DNA from: Bradyrhizobium embrapense
GTDB taxonomy: Bacteria > Pseudomonadota > Alphaproteobacteria > Rhizobiales > Xanthobacteraceae
Length of the DNA: 64,000 nucleotides
Assembly: GCF_001189235.2 (NCBI RefSeq)
Contig: NZ_LFIP02000003.1
Location: 620,001 to 684,000, forward strand
Direction of reading: 5' to 3'
The notes under the pieces were generated by a model. It did not search any database. It was not told the origin of the DNA and was given only the letters and a program-made list of their open reading frames with translations. Below are positions 34,011 through 42,730 of the stretch, in pieces. Within the stretch, counting starts at the first letter, position 1, and every line of letters starts with the position of its first letter. The translations under genes were made by a program, and so were the position numbers.

Positions 34011-35192
34011 TCACTGCAGCTTGCACTTCGTTTCAGGCCGGTCAACTCCGAGGGTGTCGAGCTCGGAGACCTGATGCAGGAAACCTTCCTGCGGCGAGAC
34101 CGAAACGACCATACGACCATCGGCCAGCAGGATCGGCTGGCGAAGCTGCAGATTCCAGTCTCGCAGGGTCAATCGCGTGCCCTTGAAGGCGGCGATCGAG
34201 AAATTCTTGCCCTTGAGGAAGGCGATGACCTTCCCGGGATCCCCCGAATTGGTGCGGGACGTGGCTTCCCCGATCATGCGCGCAGCGGTCCAGGCCTGCA
34301 TGTCGAGCGCCGTCATGCGGCGCATGTTCAGCTTGACGAAGCGGTTCTGGATCTGGACCGCGCCCCATTGATCATGCGCGGCGTCCCAGCTGGTCGGCAC
34401 CAGGCCGGCCGAGCCCGCCACAGGGCGCGGGTCCCAGGTCCGGTAAGGCAGGTAGTTCGCGAACACCTGGCTCTCGTCTGCGGCGACCAGCACGTCATAG
34501 GCCGGCGCCTGCTGCGTGAATACTGGCATCTGTCGCTGGATCAGCGTCACGCCAGAGTCGGTGCGGCGCGCGCCGCCGGTGTCCTCGAATGTCCGTTCCT
34601 GAACGATCTTGGCGCCGAAGCGCGTGGCGGCGCGGCGCAGCGCGTCGGCGTAGAGCTTGTCCTGATCGTGCGAGCCGGTCACCAGCAGCCAGCGCTTCCA
34701 TTGCTTCCACACCAGGTATTGGCCCAGCGCGTCCGCCAGCATCGAGCGGGTCGGTGCGACATGGATGACATTGGCGCGGCAGTCCTGCTCGCGCAGCCGA
34801 TCGTCGATCGCGCCCGCATTGAGCAGCACGGTGCCGCGGTCGCGCAGCGCGTCGGCGACCTTGAGCAGGGCATCGGCGGGGAGGTCGGTGATGATATAAT
34901 CGTTGCGGCCGGCGAGATCGGTCGCGACCTTGGCGACATCGTCGTTGTCCTTGACCTTCACGTCGTCGAGCACGAAGCGCTGGTTGAGGAATTTCCCGGT
35001 CGTGTTGTTATCTTCGATCGCAAGGCGCGCACCGGCGATGCCGTCATTGTCGGCCGGTTGCTCGACCAGCGAGAGCGTCGATTTGACCCCGACATGGCCG
35101 AGATAGCCGATATGGATCTCGACGGGATCAGCCGCCAGCGCTCCGGTCGCCACCATGCTGAGCGCGATCGTGCCGATCAGCCGTCGGAACAT
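34011..35192 (-). CDS. Periplasmic binding protein of the PQQ-alcohol/lanthanide transport system
   Basis: A 393-residue exported protein: signal IGTIALSMVATGALAAD, then a branched-chain-amino-acid-receptor-like fold (IHIGYLGHVGVKSTLSLVEQ; LLNAGAIDDRLREQDC). It is the family of substrate-binding proteins of the PQQ-dependent alcohol dehydrogenase system, the LutA-like position. GGGAGGAG lies before ATG 35192. It is unusual that a soluble binding protein pairs with an ABC-2 type permease. Confidence 0.88.
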   Translation of the reverse strand: MFRRLIGTIALSMVATGALAADPVEIHIGYLGHVGVKSTLSLVEQPADNDGIAGARLAIEDNNTTGKFLNQRFVLDDVKVKDNDDVAKVATDLAGRNDYIITDLPADALLKVADALRDRGTVLLNAGAIDDRLREQDCRANVIHVAPTRSMLADALGQYLVWKQWKRWLLVTGSHDQDKLYADALRRAATRFGAKIVQERTFEDTGGARRTDSGVTLIQRQMPVFTQQAPAYDVLVAADESQVFANYLPYRTWDPRPVAGSAGLVPTSWDAAHDQWGAVQIQNRFVKLNMRRMTALDMQAWTAARMIGEATSRTNSGDPGKVIAFLKGKNFSIAAFKGTRLTLRDWNLQLRQPILLADGRMVVSVSPQEGFLHQVSELDTLGVDRPETKCKLQ

Positions 35193-35328
35193 AACTCCTC
35201 CCGCAGTCATTCTTCATCGAGCATGGCGTTGTCGGGCCATGCGTTGACATGCAAGATGCCGGAATTAGCCTGGCTTGCAACCCCGCTTTTTGTCGTTGCG
35301 AGATTACAAATTCGACTGGTTCACAATC

Positions 35329-35844
35329 ATGAGATCAGTGTTCGCCTTCGTCATCTCTTTGCTGCTGATGTCTGCGCTGGCACACGCCGAACCGCCCAAG
35401 CTCGCGGTGTTCGACCTCGAGATGATCGACACCAGCCTTCAAGGGGAGGTGGACGGACCGCGGGCCGACGAACAGGCGCGACTGCTCCGGACCGGCAATC
35501 AGGTGCGCAAGGAGCTTGCAGATTCCGGCAAGTTCCGCGTGCTCGATATCGCGCCCGTCAATGCTGCGGCGCACGGCAGCAATCTTCAGGCCTGCGGTGG
35601 CTGCGACGTCAAGCTGGCCGGCGAGCTCGGCGCCGATCTCGTGATGACCGGCGTGGTGCAGAAGGTCTCCAACCTGATCCTCAACATCAATCTCTACCTG
35701 CGCGATGTGCATAGCGGGCAGTTGGTGGCGGCGGCGAGCGCCGATATGCGCGGCAACACCGACGAATCCTGGTCGCGCGCCACCGACTACCTCGTGCGCA
35801 ACCGCCTGCTCGCGCCGAATTACGGCGTGCCGCAGGCACGATGA
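35329..35844 (+). CDS. Exported DUF3280/DUF2380-type protein
   Basis: A 171-residue exported protein: signal FVISLLLMSALAHAE, then KLAVFDLEMIDTSLQGE, a CGGCD motif, and LGADLVMTGVVQKVSNLILN followed by an ASADMRGNTDESWSRA end. The fold resembles TolB-N/CsgG-like domains that sense or assemble at the envelope. It is divergent from the Lut/Ped-like operon. I recall it in PQQ/methylotrophy loci; the function is unknown. Confidence 0.75.
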   Translation: MRSVFAFVISLLLMSALAHAEPPKLAVFDLEMIDTSLQGEVDGPRADEQARLLRTGNQVRKELADSGKFRVLDIAPVNAAAHGSNLQACGGCDVKLAGELGADLVMTGVVQKVSNLILNINLYLRDVHSGQLVAAASADMRGNTDESWSRATDYLVRNRLLAPNYGVPQAR

Positions 35845-35992
35845 GCGGCGGGTGCCCGGATGATTTCGGAATATTAGAATAATAACCCTGAGTTGCCTGA
35901 CGTGTCAACACTTCTGGTTGACCGCCGCCGGCTACTGTGCATGGGGTTGTTTTCGATATTTTGGTGTCATGCCGCCTTGGCACGGGAAAGCA

Positions 35993-36832
35993 TCACGCAT
36001 TCAGCCGCGCGGCGTGCCAGCGCAGATGATCGGCCATGAAGGTCGAGATGAAGTAATAGCTGTGGTCGTAGCCGGGTTGACGCCGCAGGGTCAGGGGAAT
36101 GTTGGCCTTGTCGCAGGCGGCCTTCAGGAGCTCGGGCCGCAGCTGTTCGCTGAGGAATCCGTCGGCATCGCCGTAATCGACCAGCAGATCGGAAAAGCGC
36201 GCGCCATCTTCGATCAGCGCAACCGCATCATGCTTGCGCCAGGCCTGCTTGTTGCCGCCGAGATAGCCGCCCAGTGCCTTGTTGCCCCACGGCACCTGCG
36301 ATGGCGCCACGATTGGCGCAAACGCGCTCGCCGCGCGATACCGATCGGGATGGCGCAGCGCCACCGTCAGCGCGCCATGGCCGCCCATGGAGTGACCGAG
36401 AATCGATTGCCGCGTCATATCGACCGGGAATTGCGCGGCGAGCAGTTTTGGTAATTCCTCGGTGACATAGCTCCACATCCGGTAATTGGTCGCGAACGGC
36501 TGCTCGGTCGCATCGACGTAGAAGCCGGCGCCGAGGCCAAAATCGTAGGAATTGGCGGGATCGCCGGGAACGCCTTCGCCGCGCGGGCTGGTGTCCGGCG
36601 CGACGAAGATCAGGCCGAGCTCGGCGCATGCCTGCCGGAATTCACCTTTCTCGGTGACATTGGCGTGCGTGCAGGTCAGCCCCGACAGATAGGTGACGAC
36701 GGGCAGCTTGGCGCCGGCCGCATGGTCGGGGACGAATACCGAGAAGGTCATGTCCGTCTTGGTCTCGCGGCTTGGATGCCGATAAACGCCTTGCGTGCCG
36801 CCATGCGACTTGTTCTGGGAAACCGTCTGCAT
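35993..36832 (-). CDS. fghA: S-formylglutathione hydrolase
   Basis: A 279-residue esterase-D-family enzyme with the nucleophile S148 in GHSMGGHGALT, the oxyanion-side SGLTCTHANVTEKGE and the C-terminal GYDHSYYFISTFM His. It splits S-formylglutathione to formate and glutathione, the last step of the glutathione-dependent formaldehyde pathway; the previous step is encoded at 43309. GAGGAA precedes ATG 36832. It follows the response regulator by 30 bases and is probably cotranscribed with it. Confidence 0.95.
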   Translation of the reverse strand: MQTVSQNKSHGGTQGVYRHPSRETKTDMTFSVFVPDHAAGAKLPVVTYLSGLTCTHANVTEKGEFRQACAELGLIFVAPDTSPRGEGVPGDPANSYDFGLGAGFYVDATEQPFATNYRMWSYVTEELPKLLAAQFPVDMTRQSILGHSMGGHGALTVALRHPDRYRAASAFAPIVAPSQVPWGNKALGGYLGGNKQAWRKHDAVALIEDGARFSDLLVDYGDADGFLSEQLRPELLKAACDKANIPLTLRRQPGYDHSYYFISTFMADHLRWHAARLNA

Positions 36833-36862
36833 TGTTGCATTCCTCTGTATTGGAGTGCGACG

Positions 36863-37483
36863 TCAGGCGACGCCGCTCTCGATCGCGAGGCGCACCAGCT
36901 CTGCCGAGGTGCGTACGCCAAGCTTCTGGCGCATGATCGATGACGTGTTCGCGACCGTCTTGTATGACGAATGCACCAGCCAGGCGATCTCCGACAGGCT
37001 CTTGCCGGAACTGAGCAGGCGCAGGATCTCCATCTCGCGCGACGTGAGCCTGGAAAGCGGATTCTGCGCAAAGCCTGGCCGCGCGAAGGCGACATTGCGT
37101 GCGATCGCCGGCGGCAGATAGACGCCACCTTTGCCGACCTCGCGCACCGCCTCCACCAGATCGTTGGGATCGCCGGTCTTCGAGACGTAACCCTTGGCGC
37201 CGATGTCGATGGCGCGGGCGGCGAACACCGGGTCGTCGTTCATGCTGAACATGATGAGACGCGCGGATGCATCGTGCGTCAGGATGCGGCGCGCCAACTC
37301 GAAGCCGGACACGGTCGGCAAGTTGATGTCGATCACGCAGAGATCGGGCTTCTCCGCGACGAACGCCCGCTCGCCGCTCTCGGCATCCGCGGCTTCCAGC
37401 AGGGTGATCTCGGGATCGTCGGCGAACACGGTGCGACACCCGGAAGCAACGATGGGATGATCATCAACGATCAGAATGCGCAT
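36863..37483 (-). CDS. LuxR-type response regulator, FlhR-like
   Basis: A 206-residue NarL/LuxR-type regulator: receiver with D7, D8 and phosphoacceptor D52 (CVIDINLP), then a C-terminal LuxR HTH (LTSREMEILRLLSSGKSLSE). It is divergent from its likely kinase at 37664 and upstream of fghA in the same direction. In Paracoccus the FlhSR pair controls formaldehyde and methanol oxidation genes, so this is a good candidate orthologue by context. Confidence 0.88.
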   Translation of the reverse strand: MRILIVDDHPIVASGCRTVFADDPEITLLEAADAESGERAFVAEKPDLCVIDINLPTVSGFELARRILTHDASARLIMFSMNDDPVFAARAIDIGAKGYVSKTGDPNDLVEAVREVGKGGVYLPPAIARNVAFARPGFAQNPLSRLTSREMEILRLLSSGKSLSEIAWLVHSSYKTVANTSSIMRQKLGVRTSAELVRLAIESGVA

Positions 37484-37663
37484 GGCGTTGTTCCGGCGAC
37501 CTGCTTCGACGAGCTCATCGTCACATCGATTTGCACGAAGACACCTCGGTTCCGACCGCTTGTGCACCTCGCACGGGATTGCGATAGGGTGCGATTAGAT
37601 AGCCGGGCAAATTTGGCTGTCAACGATCCTCTCGGAGGAGGGATCGCGGTCGGGGGCAACGTC

Positions 37664-39028
37664 ATGTGGCAAAAGCTATCCTTGCGCGCACGGATCAACC
37701 TGCTGCTGGCGTTGATTCTGGCGCTTGGGCTCGGCATCAATATTGCGCGCCTCGTGCTCGAAGCGGGGCCGCGCGTCCAGGCCGAGGACCAGAGCGTGAT
37801 CCGGCTGGCGCGCGAGTTTGTCGCGACGATGGTGGCCGGTCTCGACGAAGCGCCCGATCCCGATGCGCGGCTCGATCAGATCGTGCAGGACCTGAGCCGA
37901 CTGCGTCATGTCAGCATCACGCGGCATGATGACGCGACCGCAAGATCCCCCGAGCGCCCGCAGGATACCAGTGAACCGCGCGCCGCGCCGGAGTGGTTCG
38001 TCGCACTCGTCCATCCCGAACAGACCTCGGTGCGGGTGCCGGTCTCGGTCCACGGCAAGCCGCAATCGCTTGTCATCACCTCGCATCCGGACGACGAAAT
38101 CGCCGAGATCTGGGACGGCATCGTCACCCAGCTCGAGATCGGCTCTGCGATCGCGGTGGCCCTGCTGCTGGTCACCATGTTGGTGGTCGGCCGCGCACTT
38201 GCACCGCTGGAAGCGCTGTCGCAGGTCATGACCAGCATCGAGGCCGGGGACTACGATGCACGCGTCGAGCCCGGCGGATCGCCCGAATTGGCCGCGATCT
38301 GTGCCAAACTGAACCATCTCGCGACGACCCTTGGCGAGGCCGTGGACAGCAAGCGGCAGCTCGCCGAGCGTGCGGTCTCGCTGCAGGATTCCGAACGCAA
38401 GGAGATCGCGCGCGAATTGCACGATGAGTTCGGGCCCTATCTGTTCGCGCTGCGCGCGCATGCCGGCGCGCTGACCCGGCTGTCGGAGGTCGAGAAGCCC
38501 GATCCCTCTGCACTGCGCAAGCACGGCAACGCAATCCTCGAGCAGGTCAACGCGCTCCAGCAGTTCACCCGCCGCATTCTGGAGCGACTGCGGCCGGTCG
38601 GTCTGGCCGAGCTCGGGCTCGCCGAAGCGCTCGGCGCGCTGGTGCGGATGTGGAGTGAGACGCATCCGGAGGTGGAGATCGAAAGCCGTATATCGCCTGA
38701 TCTCGGCGAGACCGGCGAGATGGCCGATCTGACGATCTATCGCATCGTCCAGGAAGCGCTCACCAACGTGTTCCGCCACGCCGGCGCGACAGCGGTCGAC
38801 ATCACGATCGAGCCTGCGGAACGGCAGGCCGGTATGCGCGGCAGCCGCGGCTGCGCGCTGGTGCGGGTCCGCGACAACGGCCGCGGCCTGCTCAGGGATC
38901 ACCGGCTCGGCCGCGGTTTGACCGGCATGCAGGAGCGGATCCTCGCGCTCGGAGGCGCGCTCAAGATCAATTCCAGCGATGACGGCGTGACGGTCGAGGC
39001 ACTGGTGCCAACGGCCGCGCTGGTTTAG
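37664..39028 (+). CDS. Sensor histidine kinase, HisKA_3 type, FlhS-like
   Basis: A 454-residue membrane kinase: membrane segments at about 12-32 and 158-180 around a periplasmic sensor of 125 residues, a HAMP-like region (about 180-235), the HisKA_3 phosphoacceptor H253 (ARELHDEFGPYLFALR), and an ATPase domain (EALTNVFRHAGA; VRDNGRGL; GLTGMQERI). It is a NarX/UhpB-class kinase expected to pair with the divergent response regulator. GGGGG lies 7 bases before ATG 37664. Its stop codon overlaps that of the next, opposite gene. Confidence 0.9.
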   Translation: MWQKLSLRARINLLLALILALGLGINIARLVLEAGPRVQAEDQSVIRLAREFVATMVAGLDEAPDPDARLDQIVQDLSRLRHVSITRHDDATARSPERPQDTSEPRAAPEWFVALVHPEQTSVRVPVSVHGKPQSLVITSHPDDEIAEIWDGIVTQLEIGSAIAVALLLVTMLVVGRALAPLEALSQVMTSIEAGDYDARVEPGGSPELAAICAKLNHLATTLGEAVDSKRQLAERAVSLQDSERKEIARELHDEFGPYLFALRAHAGALTRLSEVEKPDPSALRKHGNAILEQVNALQQFTRRILERLRPVGLAELGLAEALGALVRMWSETHPEVEIESRISPDLGETGEMADLTIYRIVQEALTNVFRHAGATAVDITIEPAERQAGMRGSRGCALVRVRDNGRGLLRDHRLGRGLTGMQERILALGGALKINSSDDGVTVEALVPTAALV

Positions 39029-39429
39029 CGCGCGGTACGTGGCCAGTATGCGAAGACGGTCCATACCAGCACGAGCGCGCCGGCGATCCAGAGCACGATG
39101 ATCGCGATCAGGCCCGCTCGGCTGGTCGGGCGCTGCAATAGAGCGTTGGCATTGGCGCGGCATTCGGTCATCACCTCGTCCGGAACAAGCGAGATCGCAA
39201 GCCAGATGCCGAGCGGCAGCAGCATCAGATCGTCGAGATAGCCGATGACCGGGATGAAATCCGGGATCAGGTCGATCGGCGACAGCGCATAGGCCGCGAT
39301 GGCGACGGCGAGGGCCTTTGCGTACCACGGTACGCGCGGATCACGCGCCGCGAGATACAGCGCAACGCTGTCGCGCTTGAGGTTGCGCGCCCAGCCTTTG
39401 ATCGAGGAAAGCTTGATGGCGGAGAGCAT
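39025..39429 (-). CDS. YkvA-family (DUF1232) small membrane protein
   Basis: A 134-residue protein with the DUF1232 core (PWYAKALAVAIAAYALSPID, then LIPDFIPVIGYLDDL) and a C-terminal membrane helix (LIAIIVLWIAGALVLVW). The family has no settled function. It converges on the kinase gene, with stop codons that overlap (TTAG at 39025-39028). Confidence 0.85.
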   Translation of the reverse strand: MLSAIKLSSIKGWARNLKRDSVALYLAARDPRVPWYAKALAVAIAAYALSPIDLIPDFIPVIGYLDDLMLLPLGIWLAISLVPDEVMTECRANANALLQRPTSRAGLIAIIVLWIAGALVLVWTVFAYWPRTAR

Positions 39430-39458
39430 GGCGTGGCGCCTGCACGCCAGGCGAAGCG

Positions 39459-40433
39459 CTATTCCAGTACCACATCGACCGGCATGCCACCGTGCAGACC
39501 CCTGTGCACGGAGGAGGGCGCGATGCCAAAATACTTCCGGAATACGCGGCTGAAATGCGATGAACTCGAGAAGCCCCAGGAGAAAGCGACGTCCGTGATG
39601 GTCTTGCCGTTCTGGGATTCCAGCTCCTGCCGGCAGTTCTGCAGCCGGGCCTTCCAGATGTAGTCGCTGACCGTCATGCCGCGATCGCTGAACAGCATGT
39701 GCAGATAACGCTTCGAGCAGCCGAGCGCCGCGGAAATGCGGTCGATGCAGAGATCCGGATCGCGCAGATGCTCGCGGATGAAGCCCTGGGCCCGCACATA
39801 GGTCGCCTCGGCGCTGCCGCGGTCGAACATCGCGCCGGTCTCGCGCAGCGGCAGCAAGAGCAGGTCGATCAGCGCGTCGGCCACGCCGACGGCATTGACC
39901 GGGGTCAGCGTCGGCGCCTCGCCGAACGCGGCATGGACGAAATCATAGGCGATGCGGCCGGTGCCGTTGCGTGCCGAGAGCTTGCATGGCGCCATCTTGG
40001 AGAGCTGGAAGCCGCGCTCCTTGAGCAGGTCCTTCGGAACGATAACAACCTCATGACGCGTCAGGGACGGGCTGATGATCGTATGCGGACACGACACGTC
40101 GTAGGCGAAGCAGTCGCCCGGCATGATGTCGAAGTGCAGACCGTCCTGCTCGAAATGCGAGACACCGTGCGTTTGGAACACGATCTTGATGTAGGGGTGT
40201 TCGCTGAGCCTGATGCGCGAGACGGTATGCGCGATGCGATGCTGACTTGCCTCGATCTGGCACAGCTTCAGCCGCGATACGGTGGTGAAATTGATCCGGC
40301 CCTCGAGCGAGGATCCTTCCAGCGCATCGACGTCGAACTGACCGCAAAGGTCAGTGAGCGCGTCCGACCAGCGCTGGATCTGCCGTTTGGGTGTCAATCC
40401 GTTCGTGCTGAGTGAATGGACTGTGTCGGTCAT
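39459..40433 (-). CDS. AraC-family transcriptional regulator
   Basis: About 324 residues. The C-terminal double HTH is typical of AraC (DRISAALGCSKRYLHMLFSD; ITDVAFSWGFSSSSHFSRVF), and the N-terminal half has a cupin-like ligand domain of the AraC-binding-like type. ATG 40433 is used; TTG 40460 and GTG 40445 are in-frame alternatives, and the Shine-Dalgarno evidence is weak. It is divergent from xoxF across a 421-base region, so it may activate xoxF. That link is inference. Confidence 0.88.
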   Translation of the reverse strand: MTDTVHSLSTNGLTPKRQIQRWSDALTDLCGQFDVDALEGSSLEGRINFTTVSRLKLCQIEASQHRIAHTVSRIRLSEHPYIKIVFQTHGVSHFEQDGLHFDIMPGDCFAYDVSCPHTIISPSLTRHEVVIVPKDLLKERGFQLSKMAPCKLSARNGTGRIAYDFVHAAFGEAPTLTPVNAVGVADALIDLLLLPLRETGAMFDRGSAEATYVRAQGFIREHLRDPDLCIDRISAALGCSKRYLHMLFSDRGMTVSDYIWKARLQNCRQELESQNGKTITDVAFSWGFSSSSHFSRVFRKYFGIAPSSVHRGLHGGMPVDVVLE

Positions 40434-40854
40434 CTTTCCAGCCACCGATTCGATCCCCAACGTGACTGCCCACCGCGCCTAATTCTGGTCCGGGATGATG
40501 CGCCTTCTCCCTGACTCTGAACAGTTTCGGGAGGCGGCGGGAATTCTTCCCGATCAAAGCCGGGGCGATCCTCCGACTTAGTTCTGGGCGCGTCAAGCGC
40601 AACCTTAGCACGCGTCAAGCTGGCGCTCGCATTGCGCCGGCTGCGATTGATGCTCTGCAACATGAAGCAAGCTTTTCCACCTGCTCGGGAGCGGCTGCAA
40701 AAATCTGACCTAGCTTCGCTTTTGAGCAAACGGCTCTTCTCTATTGGGCAAGTCAGCTGGGTTCGATCGGACTACGAATGAGGTACCAAAATGGAAGAAG
40801 TGGGGCCGCCTCGGCGGAAACCCTTGAGCTCTTGAACCTGGGAGGAAATCCACG
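40434..40854. promoter_or_regulatory. xoxF: Divergent control region between araC-type gene and xoxF
   Basis: This region must hold the xoxF promoter. It contains a perfect 6-3-6 inverted repeat (40538-40552, CGGGAATTCTTCCCG) and two TTGrGCAAr elements at 40722 and 40744, 22 bases apart. The first lies in a 15-base block shared with the pqqA upstream region. GGGAGGA just before 40855 is the xoxF ribosome binding site. No sure -35/-10 was found by eye. Confidence 0.5.
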
Positions 40855-42657
40855 ATGCGCAAGCTGCTTTACGCGACCAGCCTTGGGGCAATGGCGGTAT
40901 TTGCCGCCGGAGCTGCCAACGCCAATGACGAACTCCAGAAGATGTCGCAGAACCCGAAAGACTGGGTGATGCCGACGGGCGATTACACCAATCAGCGCTT
41001 TTCGAAGCTGAATCAAATCAACGCCTCGAACGTCGGAAAGTTGCAGGTAGCATGGACGTTTTCGACCGGCGTGCTGCGCGGTCACGAAGGCGGCCCGCTG
41101 ATCATCGGCAACATGATGTACGTGCATACGCCATTCCCGAACAAGGTCTACGCTATTGACCTTTCCAAGGACAACCAGATCGTCTGGAAGTACGAGCCCA
41201 AGCAGGATCCGAACGTCATTCCGGTGATGTGCTGCGACACCGTCAACCGTGGCGTCGCCTATGGTGACGGCAAGATTTTCCTGCACCAGGCCGATACCAC
41301 GCTGGTTGCGCTCGATGCCAAGACCGGCAAGGTGGAGTGGAGCGTCAAGAACGGCGATCCGAGCAAGGGATCGACCGGCACCTCCGCACCGATGGTGATC
41401 AAGGACAAGGTCCTGATCGGCATCTCCGGTGGCGAGTTCGGCGTTCAGGCCCACATGAGCGCCTACGACATCAAGACCGGCAAGCTGGTCTGGCGCGGCT
41501 TCTCGGAAGGTCCGGATGACCAGATACTGGTCGATGACAAGACCACCGAGCTTGGCAAGCCGATCGGCAAGGACTCGAGCCTGAAGACGTGGCAAGGCGA
41601 TCAGTGGAAGATCGGCGGCGGCGCGACCTGGGGCTGGATCTCCTACGATCCCGAACTGAACCTCGTGTACTACGGATCGGGCAACCCCTCGACCTGGAAT
41701 CCGAAGCAGCGCCCCGGCGACAACAAATGGTCGATGACGATCTGGGCGCGGAACCCGGATACCGGCGTTGCCAAGTGGGTCTATCAGATGACGCCCCATG
41801 ACGAATGGGACTATGACGGCGTCAACGAGATGATCCTGTCGGATCAGAACATCGACGGCAAGGCGCGCAAGCTGCTGACGCATTTCGATCGTAACGGCCT
41901 CGGCTACACGCTCGATCGCGCCACCGGCGAACTGCTGGTTGCCGACAAGTATGATCCGAAGGTGAACTGGACCTCCGGTGTCGACATGAACAAGAGCTCG
42001 CCGACCTATGGTCGTCCGAAGGTTCTTGACGCAGCGTCGACCGACAAGGCCGGCGAAGACCACAACGTCAAGGGCATCTGCCCCGCAGCGCTGGGGTCGA
42101 AGGACGAGCAGCCGGCGGCCTACTCGCCGGACACGCAGCTGTTCTATGTGCCGACCAACCACGTCTGCATGGACTACGAGCCGTTCAAGGTCAGTTACAC
42201 CGCAGGTCAGCCCTATGTGGGCGCGACCCTGTCGATGTATCCGCCTCCCGGCGAGACCAACATGGGCAACTTCATCGCCTGGGACGGCAAGACCGGCAAG
42301 ATCGTCTGGTCGAACAAGGAGCAGTTCTCGGTCTGGTCGGGTGCGCTCGCGACCGCCGGCGGCGTGGTGTTCTACGGCACGCTGGAAGGCTACCTGAAGG
42401 CAGTCGACGCCAAGACGGGCAAGGAGCTCTACAAGTTCAAGACTCCGTCCGGCATCATCGGCAACGTCACCACCTATGAAAACGGCGGCAAGCAGTACAT
42501 CGCCGTGCTGTCGGGTGTTGGCGGTTGGGCAGGCATCGGCCTCGCGGCTGGTCTGACTGATCCGACGGCCGGTCTCGGTGCAGTCGGCGGCTATGCGGCG
42601 CTGAGCAACTACACCGCGCTCGGCGGGACGCTCACCGTGTTCTCGCTGCCGCAGTGA
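40855..42657 (+). CDS. xoxF: Lanthanide-dependent methanol dehydrogenase XoxF
   Basis: A 600-residue exported quinoprotein: signal LLYATSLGAMAVFAAGAANA, then the eight-bladed propeller. It has the vicinal disulfide C126-C127 (VIPVMCCDTVNRG), metal ligands E194 and N277, catalytic D319 and the lanthanide-specific D321 (EWDYDGVNE). The length and motifs fit XoxF5. It oxidises methanol to formaldehyde in the periplasm using PQQ and a light lanthanide. The next genes encode its cytochrome and the formaldehyde pathway. A 13-bp hairpin separates it from the cytochrome gene. Confidence 0.96.
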   Translation: MRKLLYATSLGAMAVFAAGAANANDELQKMSQNPKDWVMPTGDYTNQRFSKLNQINASNVGKLQVAWTFSTGVLRGHEGGPLIIGNMMYVHTPFPNKVYAIDLSKDNQIVWKYEPKQDPNVIPVMCCDTVNRGVAYGDGKIFLHQADTTLVALDAKTGKVEWSVKNGDPSKGSTGTSAPMVIKDKVLIGISGGEFGVQAHMSAYDIKTGKLVWRGFSEGPDDQILVDDKTTELGKPIGKDSSLKTWQGDQWKIGGGATWGWISYDPELNLVYYGSGNPSTWNPKQRPGDNKWSMTIWARNPDTGVAKWVYQMTPHDEWDYDGVNEMILSDQNIDGKARKLLTHFDRNGLGYTLDRATGELLVADKYDPKVNWTSGVDMNKSSPTYGRPKVLDAASTDKAGEDHNVKGICPAALGSKDEQPAAYSPDTQLFYVPTNHVCMDYEPFKVSYTAGQPYVGATLSMYPPPGETNMGNFIAWDGKTGKIVWSNKEQFSVWSGALATAGGVVFYGTLEGYLKAVDAKTGKELYKFKTPSGIIGNVTTYENGGKQYIAVLSGVGGWAGIGLAAGLTDPTAGLGAVGGYAALSNYTALGGTLTVFSLPQ

Positions 42658-42674
42658 GCTGAGCAACCCTCGTT

Positions 42675-42704
42675 CCGGCGCATGGAGCGGTCTCCATGCG
42701 CCGG
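42675..42704 (+). terminator. Hairpin between xoxF and its cytochrome gene
   Basis: Perfect 13-bp arms (42675-42687 and 42692-42704) with the loop CGGT lie 17 bases after the xoxF stop. There is no T-run. It may protect xoxF mRNA and reduce read-through into the cytochrome gene. Confidence 0.7.
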
Positions 42705-42730
42705 TCCGTCTTCAATCCGCATGCGAGGAT

